From assembly GCA_037389465.1 (NCBI GenBank), contig JAZARR010000266.1, positions 1,612,001-1,676,000 of the forward strand: 64,000 bases of DNA. Direction: 5' to 3'. Below are positions 1-13,100 of this stretch, one piece after another. Numbering within the stretch: the first letter of the stretch is position 1; each line of letters begins with the position of its first letter. The stretch is from Baylisascaris procyonis. Taxonomy: Eukaryota > Nematoda > Chromadorea > Rhabditida > Ascarididae. A program made the position numbers and the translations under genes. The notes under the pieces were generated by a model. It did not search any database. It was not told where the DNA came from and saw only the letters and a program-made list of their open reading frames with translations.

Positions 1-3000
1 TATTGGTTGCGAGGGTGCATTGCCTTTTATCCAGTGGTTGGATTCTTTTGCAGCTGATCTGGCTGGAGAATCTGAAAACTCCTTGCTCCCAAAGTGGGGT
101 CACAAGAGGACCTAGAAATTTCCTCTGGCCTCAGTCACAGGCTTCTTGATGCCGCACTTATATCTGAAGCACGCCATAACGTCATGGCATAGCTAAAGCT
201 AGAAGAGAGCCGTCTCGCTAACAAGAAGGTAGCTATGGTGGAGCGATCATCAATATTTGCTCATTTACGTGTTCCCACCAGGTATCGCACTGCTGCATTA
301 GGATCAAGAAAGTCGCCTCAGCGTCTTCAATATTCCTATGAAGTGAGTTCTCATTGCAAATTTCATCAAACTGCTGCGTTCGAATATTGACAAAGCTGAA
401 GGTCAGCCTTTGAGGTTGAAACTTCTTCTTCCTTACTCTATCGTCGGATGCAATAGAATGTTTTTGAGGTAGGCACATACAGTGTTCCCGTTTTCTTTTT
501 GTTAGATTCCTCAAGGATATGCAGTGAATTTTGGCTGATCCTGCACTGCTCATAAAATGATGCATGAGGATGACGGCATCATTGATCTTGGTCAAACAAT
601 GAAAAATCTAAAAACGATTTCTCGCAAAGCAGTTCTCTTCTCTAAATCACATGTTTGATAAATGCTTCTTTATTGAAAGCTACATCGAAATTTCTATTTA
701 TTCCCTGATCCAATACTTTTTCGTTCAATATAATAACAGTACCAATGCGGAATTTTATGGCATGTTATAATTGCGCCGCAATAAATAATTCCGCTATTGC
801 TATTATTTTGCCTCAAGCACCGCTTTCCCGATTGCAAATACCGTAATATCTAGCTGCTTGGGTTCCACTCTACTGTTTTTGTACCCGGAGCCGTCAAATA
901 TAAGCGGGGATGCAACAATAGCTGAACGATTCAAGTATGCCTTACACGAATATAGAACCCTGAGCAGTTCGTGGGTAGAGCAAATGCTTCAGTAGGCGCA
1001 ATAAAAATGAAAAAAAGACTTAGGGACGTTATGGGGTTCAACTTGTACAATTTCAGCAAGTGTGACGAGAAACCGAAGTGAGCTATTGAGCTGCTATTCG
1101 AAATCTTCTGTCTCGATGCAGCAACTGATGACATTGTGAGAGTGAACTTTATCCCACGGCAACTACAACATATCATTTGCCAGTTGGTTTTCACTCAAAT
1201 GGAGACGTCACCGTTTTGCATCTCTCACTCAATAATCTTTCTCTTAATCTTTTCGACAAAAGTTTTTCTTCTTGATCCGTGCATCGATCGTCCTTGCTCA
1301 TTATTAACGGTGATGTTCAGTGATCCTATTGTAATGTGTTAGCAGTCTGCTTGTAAGTGTACCAATAACACGGTGCAATCCCAGTTCCACTTAGCGGCAT
1401 CAGATCTCGTTTTATGAATTAAGGCATTCGTTTGTTCGATTACATCACATGTGTATTTTCATTCTTCTTTCTTCCAATAAACCTAAGACCTTCGTATTTT
1501 CTTTTTATGGGCTTCATACGAGTCTGCAATTTGTACTGCAAAAAGGGAGATTTCATCGCAGAGCATATGGTTTTCCATCATTGTCGGCGTCGTCCCACAG
1601 TGATATTGTTGATCTTCAATCATTATCGAAAAAATAGCGCGTTGAATGCAATAAGTATCAGGAGGTGAAAGAAGGCAATGATTACACCGAAAAAAATGCA
1701 AAGAAAAGAACACCTATGAAAACATCCATTGACAACGTGAGCACTCATGTCGCTAACTCTTATGCAAGTTTTCTCCGGTGCAAGTGCCAGGGCTGAAGAC
1801 ATCATACAGCGCTGGCACACATGACATAGAAGTGTTGTGACGCTATCGTGTAGAAACACAGGCGTCCCTGCACTGCAAAAGTTCCCAGTGATATGTCTGT
1901 GGCGGATACCTATCACTGCACAAAGGTTTTTGCGGTCCAAGTACCGAGTAACACGAGGTTCGTTATGTTGATGCTAAAGTGTTAGTAATGTATGGTGTAG
2001 TAATGACGCTTATCTCGTCTCACGAAATGGCGGCTCACCACGTTTTGCATGTTCGGTAGTAAAACTACATTTTGCTTTTGGAATAGTAAAACGATCTGAA
2101 ACCAAAAAAAAGACATCAGAAAGAGTTGAATGAGACAGACGAGAATAATTAGATGAAGAAGAAAATTAAAGTTAGATACAGCGGCGAAATAGATTGAGAA
2201 ATAAGTAAGATTAGAAAAACGGGAAAGTGTCAGTCGAAAAAGCCAATTATATAAAGAAATAAACCGATAACTTTTGTCCTTAATGAAGAGAAGAGACGGC
2301 TTCAAAAGCCGAAACAGTGATATTTCGAGAAGTTCGTTGCAGAGGGCTTTGAATTGCAAAATTTGTTCGGATGAGATGAGTGATTTTTAAAGGTTGCCTA
2401 CTTCATCATCGCTTCGATTTGTATGGCGTTTCTTCTCGGATGCAGGCAGGTTTTTTTAAATGATGCAGCATGAAGAGGCAAGCGAACAACAAACTTCATT
2501 TATCAGGACTTCTTTGCGTCATCAAATTCTGGCGTCACCTTCTTATAGGAACAAAGTCAGCCCTGTCTGCGTTGGACGGAAGCACTGCATTGCGAGACTG
2601 ATAACTTGGGGACGAAATCCCCTTGTTCGCAGCAGTGGTGGTATATGCCAGGAATGCAACCAGGGGCGCATGTATACTAGTTAGTTGCAACTGTACACGT
2701 AAATGAATTTAAGGGAAGCTTATACTCGCCGAATTAGTGGACGATGGCTAAGTTGAAACCCAGAAGATTAATGGAAGATCGGATTTCCACCCTGAAAGTT
2801 TCGAACATTTCTTTGAATTGTCAGCGGTGGTTAAAATTTTCCCGATGTTATCTAAAAAGCATTGAACGTAAGAACGCTTTTTAATATTTTGTCTAAGGTT
2901 TTCAACATTGCTCTGTCATTGATAAACGAAGTATGTCACGTCTGACAAGCAATCATTGTAGTTCATTCAATGAACGCAGAGTGGAATTGCATAATCATAG

Positions 3001-6000
3001 GATTTTCCACTTCCAATAAAGTATCAGAAATATCTTATGCACTTTTTAAGCTCAAAATGGTATTTACTGAAAACATCAAAACGGCGATTGTTTGAAAGTA
3101 TGAGATTCAATCTTCAAATTATCACTTGGCAGACTCACTTGATAACTGTGATAGCTACATGATGACCTGCATTAAGGACCTTCTTGAAGAATATATTTAT
3201 GACCATTTTCGAATTCAAAAGAAAACAAAACTTTAAGTGACGAACTTCCAACGATGACAAATTCGATTAAATGCGAGCAAATATTACTGACATCCGACAC
3301 TTCGTCCCATATTTGTAAGAAAATTGTTCGGGATTTCCAGCATCCAATTCCAGTTAGCATGCGACTCGAACTACAGCAAAATTATGAAGTGGCCGGCTGC
3401 CAAATCATGTTAATATAATTATTGCACGTCGTACACCTACTATAAGGAAAAAAAATGAACAGATTCCGTCCGGGTAATCGCGCGCAAAATGTTCAGATTA
3501 CCAAGACGATTTCGCGAATAACTGTGGATCCCTATAGTAGTGTAAAAAGCAAAAGCTATGTTTCGAGACAGCGCTTGAAAGGAAGGCTATGTGTGTGCAG
3601 TCAGGCGATATGTATTAGCAGAGTGGTGGTCTGTTTTATATGAACGGAAAGGACTTTTTAAGGAGTCGCGCTGAGCGCATCCAAACCGCTCATGCGTATC
3701 GGCAGTTACACGTTGTCTCCTTGATAAACGTATAATTACACATTTCAGAAATTTTCCAACTAAATCAATAAAATAAATAAAATAAAGTATAAAAGTTAGG
3801 TATGCATTCATGGGACGAAAAGTAAGGAAAGTCGATGAGAGCGCTTTTAATCGATGGCTACAAGCTGGATTGTCTTCGATGAAATGCAATCGCTTAAGAT
3901 GCAATCCATCCTCACATCGACAAAAACTTCACAATAAACCGAAATGCAAAAGGGTTCCCGATCTTGTGCTATGCTGCGGCCATCGTTTAAGGTCTATTTG
4001 GTTGAAGCGGAAAAGAATTTGTGCATTTAGAAGAAATAATTGATTTGGAACATTACGCGTTGCGTCATTGAAACAATGTATGTAGTAATATGCTGCCACC
4101 AGAGAATTCAAAAAAGAACAAAATTTATTGTAATAAGCCGCCAGATTTCAGAGAGAACGGAAGTTATTGAACTTTGCTGCCACAGGAAAATTTGGAGAGA
4201 ACAGAATTTATCGCAATATGCTCCTAGCAGAGAAGTCAGAAAGAGCAAAAATGCTTCAGAAAGAGCAAAAGTGCTTTTAATGTGCTGGCAGCAGAGAAAT
4301 CAGCGATAGCAAAACTCCCTGATGACAAATGATGGCAATCACAATAATAGAATGTGGTTTACCTCCCTAATTGCTTCAAATCCTTGACCTCACTTCCATT
4401 AGCAAATTCATTCCCTTTCATTTTCACTCTAATCTGCTGGTATTCTGTACTTGTGACTTCTGCATGCGGTAGCAGTGTCCAGGTTTTTTCCATTCTTAGC
4501 CACGAACAAGCAAGCGCATCACTATTTCCGAGCGGTAAGATAGCATCGATACTACGCAATCTAAGTGCTATTTCGAAGCATTCATCATGAAAGATTCGCC
4601 TGTGGAATCGTTGGTCCTCCCAATGAGAATAAATGGAAAGGGGAACAAATCATGCTAATTTCCTCAATTTCTTACGAATTTCACCGCAAACGTGACGTTC
4701 AATAACATGTAAACTGTTGAAAACCAACCTCATTCTTCAGATTAAAGACGAAATTGTTGGGTTTTTTTTGGCAAGCCATGAGGTGCTCACTTGCACACTC
4801 CTCATTTTGAATGGTGACGGAATTTGGAGAGCGCATAGCTCCAGCCGGTTGCAGCGTTGTGTTTCGTAGTGACTATAGTTGTCGCTTCACAAAACTCTCT
4901 GCGAATAAACCAGTCAGCGTATCTACGCAAAGGTCGAAAACAGAAAACTAGTGTATCATTTCAAATTTTTTGTTGTTTTTCTAGTTGTATCGAGTAAGCG
5001 CTTACTTAATCCATTTTGCAATGCAGCAAATCATTCAGCGCATTTCATTTCCTAAAAGAAGCCCACTTTTTACCGTACATAAAAACCCATCAACAGCAGA
5101 TAAACCAAAAATGTGGCCTCAAAGTGCGTTTGTTGAAATGCCATGAGATCATGGATCGCTTCTGCTATTTGCAATCATTTAGCTGCATGAAGGTCATGCA
5201 AACGGAATTATGTGGATGATATAAAATATATCAATTCTTTTTCTTGCAGAAAAAAAATGCAAACACGGAAGCGATTGAAACATGAGTGCACGCATTGTTT
5301 GAACAATCGCATGACAAAAAATCTCTATGAACAAGTTAACAATGGCAAATAAGAAAAAGAGAGCAAAACGTGATGCAAAAATACATCGCTTTCGCACAAT
5401 ACATCATTACTGATTAACACGATGTCTTTCATTCTCAGTTCCGTTCGCATTTTATGCGACTTATTTCCTTTATAAATAAAAGCGAAACGCAACACTTCAT
5501 TAGAGTATTAAACTTTCGGAGCAGAAATGTGTGCATATGAAGCGGATAATATATCAATTCAATATTAATGCTTCATAGAAAGTGGAATTCATATGAGATC
5601 GTTTGTTGGGCGATAGCCACAACAATTGTTTCGATGTGCATCAAAGCGATTGCTTTAGCATCATATTTCGAACGCTTTCCCACCTGCACTTGTGCAAAGG
5701 CAAATAATATTATTAGTAGAGGAATGCAGTCACTATTGCATAAATTGCATATGCCCGTTGCATTTAATAGAATAGATATTTTAGTTTGGTTGATTTCTGC
5801 CGTAAAACATTGCAAACAAATTGCTTGCAATAGGGATTGCTACTCAAGTGCTAAAAATGGCTTTTCTACACCTACATCGATTAATGCCAGTAGAGGTATT
5901 GAAACAGCAATAATATATTATGAGTAGCAATTAAGCGGCTTTATTCCTATATAAAATGATGCGTCAAGTGACTAATTACAAGATATAACTGCTGTTAGCA

Positions 6001-8436
6001 CCAATAAAGCGATAAGAATGCTTCGACTGGATCTGGTACATATTACGTAAAATTTAAATACTGCAGAATGTACTCCTCCTACTCATTGAAGTTTGTGCCA
6101 TGATTTGCTTTTATTACGCGTAACCTAAGGGGAATTAAAAATTATATAGAATATAAGATGCAATACATTGAACAGGAGATCACTTAACGCTCTGTTCGGA
6201 TGGATTTGCGAATTACGAAACCTTAGTGGACAGTTGCGCCGATAGAAGCACGATACTAGAGACAACACAATACGACAGTGAAATCTCGTCACGAATCATA
6301 ACATCGATTAAGTGGTGCGTTACATTTGTAGAGGACAATGGAATTCAACAGCTGAGAAGACTGCAGTAATGTTTGGTTGCATGTGCGTGCAATTATGTGC
6401 CTATCCGCAGCCAAACGAAAAAACCGACTGAGCGAGACGATGTTGTCTCTCGGACTGACCAAATCGATAGAAAGAAATCCATCCAATACTCTTTAACGAT
6501 TTTCTCTTTCGACGTTCTACTGAGGATGTTTAAGCTCTATGCATTGCACTCTTACATGGCTCTTTTTAGGTTATGACGGAGCAATTTGCCATTTAACACG
6601 ATCGGCGATGCGTATAGATGAGACATCGTTATGGAAAGAAATGTGAACAATAATGCAATTCACCAAAGAAACGCTTAGTATTCTTTTTCAGTGTTAGAGG
6701 TGTACACAACATGCAAAAGGTGCGATAATTTCGACTTCTGAATGGCACTGCACAAACTTTGCTGTTTGAGGAAAGGGCAAAGGTGTCTGATTTCTCTACC
6801 GAGCACGACTGAAAGGAATATAGTCGCTTTTGTTCTGCGGACTTTGAAATAACTCTGACTTCCGCATGGAACATGTCATCTAAGAGAGCGAAGAGTAAAG
6901 TTTTCTCAGGGGCATATGCCTCACCGTAATTTCCATGATCACGTAGGTTGTAAGATTGTAATTTATGCTATGAAAGAGGTTTTGGAGCCACAAAAGTACA
7001 ACTTTAGCAACGAGGTCAGATTATGAATGGAAAATTTCACGACAACGTGGAAAAATTTCTCTAGCTTTAAAAGAGCGAAAGCCTAATTCCCTTTAAACCA
7101 CTTTCCTGCCAAGCCGTTTTCTTTAAACATACAAAGTCCCTATGACCGCCTCCATCTGAATGGCTTTATGAATTTATTGCGATTAATGTGCACTTTACAA
7201 TGTGTGTCCTGCAACCTGTTGCTAAATTGCACTATAAAGGACAATTGAAACGTTTGTGCTAAGCGAAGGTCAGTAAATTAGCTGACCGTACCCATTCTTC
7301 TTGTTGTGAAGGAGAATTGGCTGCCAGATTCTCCAGTTATTGCTTGCTATTTATGTTGTCTACTTGGATCATCATACCGATCACGAATCCGCGGACGTTG
7401 TAAGCCCTTGTTGAAAGAATTTTCTAATTTGACAGTGCGTTCCAACATTTTGTTCTGTGCTTATGCATTTGTGTGTGCCGTTTTTGTGTCTGTCCTAGTA
7501 GCTTCAACTCGGTAATTCTGTAACTAGAGTGTTGGATTTTTATGGGTCTTGCTTTAAAATCGGCTCTTCTTATAAACCGTTTGTTACATTGATCCACTAA
7601 ATTCGAATTAAGCTGTAAGTGAATAAAATTGCCAAATGCATTATACAGAGGCGTAGTTGTATTCTTTAGCGGTCTGTTCATCGCAATGTAAATTTTGAGA
7701 TTTATAGGAGTGACGGAGTGAAGACATGAGCGTACGTGCAATTGCAAATGGCCAATACTTCTATAAAGACTTTAGCCCTCCCCTCCACCTCCAAAAAAAA
7801 AAAAAAAAAAATTCCGCGATATATAAAATATAATTGATACATGTGCTGATAATTCGAATGGAAGAGAACTTTATGATATCTCGGAATAACCCTGTTTCTT
7901 GTGATTGAAAAGCAGTAAATTAGATGAGCAGAGAGATTATAATGAGAAAAAGAGAAAAAAAGTATCAATTTTGGAGAAGTTTTCCATTCGCTTCATTTGT
8001 TCAATGCCTATTGCACTCACTTCTCTGCTACTTCTCTGTTTCTATCGTAAACGTGCTGAATCTCAAGGGAATCTTCTAGCAGCAACGGTTACTCATCTGG
8101 CTCATCTGTCTTCGTGCAAAAAGGACACATTTCCTTTTTTGTGAAGTGAAGTCATCTGCTCACTTAGAGTGACGTAATAAAATTCGAACGTTATCGAAAT
8201 ACGCGATATGTTGAGCAACTCCTATTTGATTCCACCGTATCATTCTGCTCATTGTAAGAGGAAACAAAACCGCAATGAAACAATGACGATATTAGTGAAA
8301 AAAGAGCTAGCAGTTATAAACCTAGTAATAAACAAAAGAAATACAATGCTGAAACATATTTGTATTAAAAAAAACGTTATGTGAGGTATAGAGAGGACAT
8401 AGTTTAATAAGGTTTCAAAGTGCAAACTACCCGATG
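1..8436. other. No supported gene
   Basis: Open frames up to 120 codons occur (for example 233-595 minus and 5568-5927 plus) but none has both good splice sites and protein-like composition. A TTTTGCAG acceptor near base 53 on the plus strand opens only a short frame. An A run (about 18) lies near 7793-7810. Otherwise I see only the tandem repeat at 4085-4312. Confidence 0.5.
4085..4312. repeat. Degenerate tandem repeat, roughly 40-45 bp unit, about five copies
   Basis: Recurring blocks of the form tgctgcca/agcagagaa...agaa(c/g)aaaat...tta. Start points near 4091, 4138, 4172, 4217 and 4281 share gct/gcc-g-c-agag and agagcaaaa or agaacaaaa. The 77-bp end also contains cagaaagagcaaaa twice in a row. 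The plus-strand ORF here is a by-product. Confidence 0.6.
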
Positions 8437-8679
8437 CTAGGAACGGCAGACTGGATGTAAATCAAGTGAGGCAAGGCGAATCATGAAGTAGATAGACAAT
8501 TTATAGGCTGCAACGACTCTTTCCGGTAGCTGGTTGCAAACAACTTTGAGTTGAAGGCTCTTGGATAAACTGTCCAGCGAGAAAATATTGCATATCAAAT
8601 GCAGAAGGTGCACATTGCGCTCTCTTCTCTCAGCAAATACGAACATCGTTGCTACATTTGTGCCGTAGAATCCTTTTGC
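8437..8679 (-). CDS. Candidate terminal exon on the minus strand (possibly gene C)
   Basis: An acceptor AAAAACAG at 8680 opens an 80-codon frame ending at TAG 8437. It would join in phase 0 to the donor at 9866. The peptide is Leu/Val-rich (MFVFAERRERNVHLLHLICN, VVCNQLPERVVAAYKL). The acceptor has a poor pyrimidine tract and the length is within chance, so this is tentative. A competing terminal frame lies at 9225-9410. Confidence 0.3.
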   Translation of the reverse strand, partial: AKGFYGTNVATMFVFAERRERNVHLLHLICNIFSLDSLSKSLQLKVVCNQLPERVVAAYKLSIYFMIRLASLDLHPVCRS

Positions 8680-9865
8680 CTGTTTTTAACAAACACCTTG
8701 AGCAAACTAAATAGGGGGCTGTTCTAATAATTGCAAATCATTCGATCTGTCGACAGTAAGTTTGCGTCGACAAATATTTCGAGGCTGCTCATAATATCAG
8801 GGTTGAGAGGTTTAGAAAAGATTTCATGCAAGAAGGCACAACGAACTATTTCGAACCTTTTCACTGAGTTGGATAAGAGAACGGAGAGAGATGTTGCGAG
8901 TAAACTTGAGGAAAGTACTGCTGAACTGAGCAAGAATACATTCTGAAAAGTCGTCGATAATGCTCCAAACACTCACGTCTTAACGCACACATTATACAAT
9001 TGACAACCCTAGGTACTTCGGCCGAAAGTTTCGTACAATCTGAGTGCCAATTAAAAGTGGGATATTCTTCAAATGCTACCGTATAAGGTCGGTAGAAGAA
9101 AATTGTCTAATCGAAGAGAATATTCATGGTGATTGTTTTTATGCGACATGTGGAATTTAATCTGTGAAGTGCCCAACGGCCATTTTTCTGACCATTCGCT
9201 GATAACGCAAGTGCCTTTTTATGACTAGAGCACAGCAGCGGTGTTGTCGTTAGGAAGAATGGCGAATTTCCAAGTCATTTGAAAATTGCTTGTATATGTT
9301 GGAGATTTGCCAGTAATGCCTTTTGGGTGAATTGAGACAGGTGAAGGCACAGTAAGTCTCATGTAGAACTTTGCTGGCCACGTTATGGCCTTGAGTAAGT
9401 GACGTCCCAACTTTAATCTTGATTTGTATGTTTGAAGAGAAAAAATTCCTTCCGTTTAACTAACGAACCTTCCATTTAATCTGTAGTTTTTTTGTGCCCG
9501 GCGACAGCGTTATGAGCGGACCAAGTGTACGCAGAGAGCAAGAGCCGACAACCGTTTGTCGAAGTGGACATGAGAGAGCATAAGCGAGAGAGAAGAAGCA
9601 GATTATGGAGGAGCACCAAGGCCCTCAAACACGAAAATAAAAACATATGAACGGGCCGAAGCCAGACTTATATAGGCGCTAGATATCTCCTGGAATGGCA
9701 CAAGAGCAAATAAGTATTAGTGACATCATGCGAAGAACAATAAAAGAGAATCGAATATATGAGTAAATATGATCATTGCAGTGTTAGATCGCATGTAATA
9801 TTTTGGTTGGCTTTTCGGTGCTATACCCAACAAGTTTGTGGAAAAGTTTTGCGTGAGTCACTTAC

Positions 9866-10102
9866 GGCATGAGGACCTAATCGATTCGACTCCATAACCC
9901 ATTTAGTGAAAGGTGATAGTACCGATGACTTCATCCGAAGTCCAGGAAGGTGAGGGACATTTAAGTACCACATACTGAAGAGCGAATCCCTGACGGTCGC
10001 AGCTGTCAGGTGATGAGCAGAGGTGTTTAGGCTAATATAACCGTTACTTCTTAAGGATATTGATGGAGCCTTTTCCAAAAGTGAGGCAGGTATGGCCGTT
10101 TT
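9866..10102 (-). CDS. Unknown gene C, internal exon
   Basis: A 79-codon frame, phase 0 at both ends, bounded by acceptor CTTCTTCGCAG and a strong donor CATGCC|GTAAGT. The peptide (for example EKAPSISLRSNGYISLNTSA and SLFSMWYLNVPHLPGLRMKS) has a balanced, protein-like composition unlike the chance frames nearby. No motif is recognised. Flanking candidates at 16545-16684, 15534-15644 and 8437-8679 lie on the same strand, but only some of them can be joined by phase. Confidence 0.55.
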
Positions 10103-13100
10103 CTGCGAAGAAGTAAGAGAGATGCACGGAGTGCTTCACTCGCAGATCTTGTTTAGAGAACTCAGTGACTGCACGTAATAACGTAGGATAAACTACGTCC
10201 TAGCACCAGGAAAATTTTCATCCGCAGTTTCTCGACTGCTCTTGGGAGTGAATCTGCGCTAACGTCCAACTATTGTGCATTTTGAAGATCAAACAATTTT
10301 GTAAAATTTACACTCTTGGTTAAATCCTTGATAACATTACAAGTTAGTGCTATTACTGCGGATCAATCGATAAATATTTGGCTTATTGTTAACCTACTTA
10401 CAGAACCTTATAGAACGCACTTTGGTTACCCGAACAAATTAAATGGATCTTTTTCTTGATTCTTGGCTAACATTTCACATTTTCTATGCAAATAGCCAAT
10501 GAATTTTCTACAGGCCGTGAACCCTCTCTTTTATTCATGTTAACACCGGGAAAATGTTTCTCTCTGCAGAGCGGCGTATATATGATATAATCTGGAAAAT
10601 TTGTGCGCCTGCTGTGCTGTTTTTCTAGCAGGAATGGGGCAATTATGACGAAATTTATATAGCCAAAAAAACAAGAGGAGAATGCCTGATGTTCACCTAA
10701 CTAGATTGGGAGCTACTCATTGTGTTGTATGATGCTTCTCTCTCTTTGTCAGTCACATTTATGCAAATTTTAGTGAATTGGGCGCGAAACTGGAATTGTT
10801 GCACTTCATCGTAGCAAAATGCTACGGAAAAGCTTCGCAGTAATCGTTGCTTCGATTACGAGAGTGGCATTTTCTACTAAGAACGAAGCTGAACATGGAA
10901 ACCACAGGCGTACCATCAATAATTGTATTAATTAAGCTTCATTCATTTAGGAAACCGTTCAAGCAAATCGAATGTGCTTCAATATCTCTGGAGGAACGAT
11001 CAACATTTCGCTCTCTCTGCATAATGACCCAAAGAGGGTATGAATGAGTATGCTACAGAAACCCTTTACTAGCCACTAGCTTTTTTGGGACTAATCTGTC
11101 ATAACAGGTGACGTAGTGAAGCATATAAATAAACTGCTCAAATATAAAGTTCCCTGTCAAATGCTCCAAGTATTGCCATGGGCAGTCAAATGCCATGTGC
11201 CCCAAAGCAACATTACAGAAAAAAAAGGAGAAAATGCACTGCATAAGGCAACCACTTCGATCCTGATGATAACATACTTTTGCGTTAAAATGTTGGTCGT
11301 TAATGTAATACCTCACAGAAATGCTCTGTACGCAATCACTCTTTCAGTCTTGAATAATTCTCAGTATGAGTGAGTTGAGGTACGAATCGGTAAGGTTAGT
11401 AAATTATCTTTAATGATCAACAAATGGGACCAACTTCTTTTGCTCATCACATAGGCTAATCTGATTTGCACATAACAGATTCGTGTGATCAGATATCATT
11501 AATCACTGAGAATACTGCATGACAGGTGCTCCACAATGTCCTTTTCTTTTAAGGTGATAGCGCACTATACAGGTGGGAAGATGAAGAGGAACATTAACTC
11601 TTAACGTGGCATCATTGATACAAAAAATGATGAGCCCAAATGAGTGTCTAGCTCTAGGGCCTTTGAACGAACTTTTTTCAACGGACACCCATATCTATCA
11701 GCAATGTTAGCATTGAGGGTCTCGAATTCGGGCTGCCCAAATTCGAGGTTCTCAAACTCAGGGCATCTTCACCGCTCTAGAAGAGCGTGAATGAAAACCT
11801 CAAATTCGAAGTTCAATTCCAGTATCTATCAACTCCAGGCAGAATTTTAATACGGAACGGATTGGGTGACTTGCGTCAAGTCCTAATTTTCAAGGGAGAT
11901 GCGCGCCTACGGCCTCTTATCTTCATGCCGGCGGCTCGGCAGCCTTAACACAAGCAGCTAACTGATGCTGATTTCAACTTTGTCCTCTACGTTGCAGCTA
12001 CAAGGCAACATGCCCTATCCGATTAGAAGTTTGGAGTCTTTCCGTGAATAATGGAACTCTGCCATGGATATACCGTGGAGTCTGTGAAAGTCTGCCATGT
12101 TGTATCCTCTCGATAAGTGCGTTCTACAGTAGTTTCGAAGAAAATTTAGTCCCTCGTCATTAGAAATGTCATTAGAATGCAAAAGCATTCTCTATGTGAA
12201 TCTGTCAGCTTCAGCACGCTTCATTTTCAACCTCTCTACAGTTTGTTTTCAACGGTCATCCACGACTTGATTGAACCGATGAATGGGAATTAGCCCGCTG
12301 CGTTTAGCGTTTTGTTGCCGGCTGCTTGCATTTGTTAGTGACTATATATTAAGCGGAAATAAGCACCTATAATTAATCCGACACAGGACGAGGAAGAATT
12401 CAAAAAAGGAAAAGTGTGCTAGAGGAATCAATACAATATGCACACCTACAATTCCTCTGGCCACAACAAACAGCTTCGTAAATTGCCAACAAATAATAGA
12501 ACATTTGCCAGATTGTACTCAAAATTTAATTAAACAGACCACTGGTAAATGCCCTTTGGAAAAGCCAACTTGCTGCCCGGAATTGAATCAAAATTCGCGC
12601 AAATTTGTATGCACATGCAATCTTGCAGCTTCTTCTGATATTAACAGATTGACTTGAGAGTTACAGAAGGGGGCCTCCTCTGTAACATATATCGTAGAAT
12701 GACACTTCTTTTAATTTCATTTTTCGGTGGCTTTGGAGGTGGCGCTATACTGTAGGCAAATGTACACAGCCACGAAACTAGGGGCAAATGCGCTTATACA
12801 GAGGCACATATTTCCATAGGAGAATTGCGAACGTGAATTCGTATAGCCTCTCAAAAGGCTGTGTTGTAAATGGGCTAGGATCAGTGGAAGGCAAGGATGA
12901 TATCTACGAAACTTGCATAAATTTGATGGAAATCATCTGAGATAGCCGGTGGTGACGGAAAAGTTCTTTGTCAGAATGGGCACCTCGATGCAATCTAATT
13001 CAATTGGGAGTCACTAAATTTTCATTAAAACGTCCAGGCTGCCAGTATGCGACCCTCAGACGCACATTTCTATTTGGCTGCAAATTCAGGAGTGAATTAA

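Noticed and set aside
233..595. 120-codon frame on the minus strand
   Set aside because: Length is within chance for 64 kb at this base composition. No convincing splice sites and no recognised motif.
5568..5927. 119-codon frame on the plus strand
   Set aside because: Composition follows the AT-rich background. The opposite strand is open too, and no splice signals are present.
8731..8946. Charged 71-codon plus-strand frame with a minus-strand counterpart
   Set aside because: Both strands are open, the available donors and acceptors do not frame the peptide, and the length is within chance.
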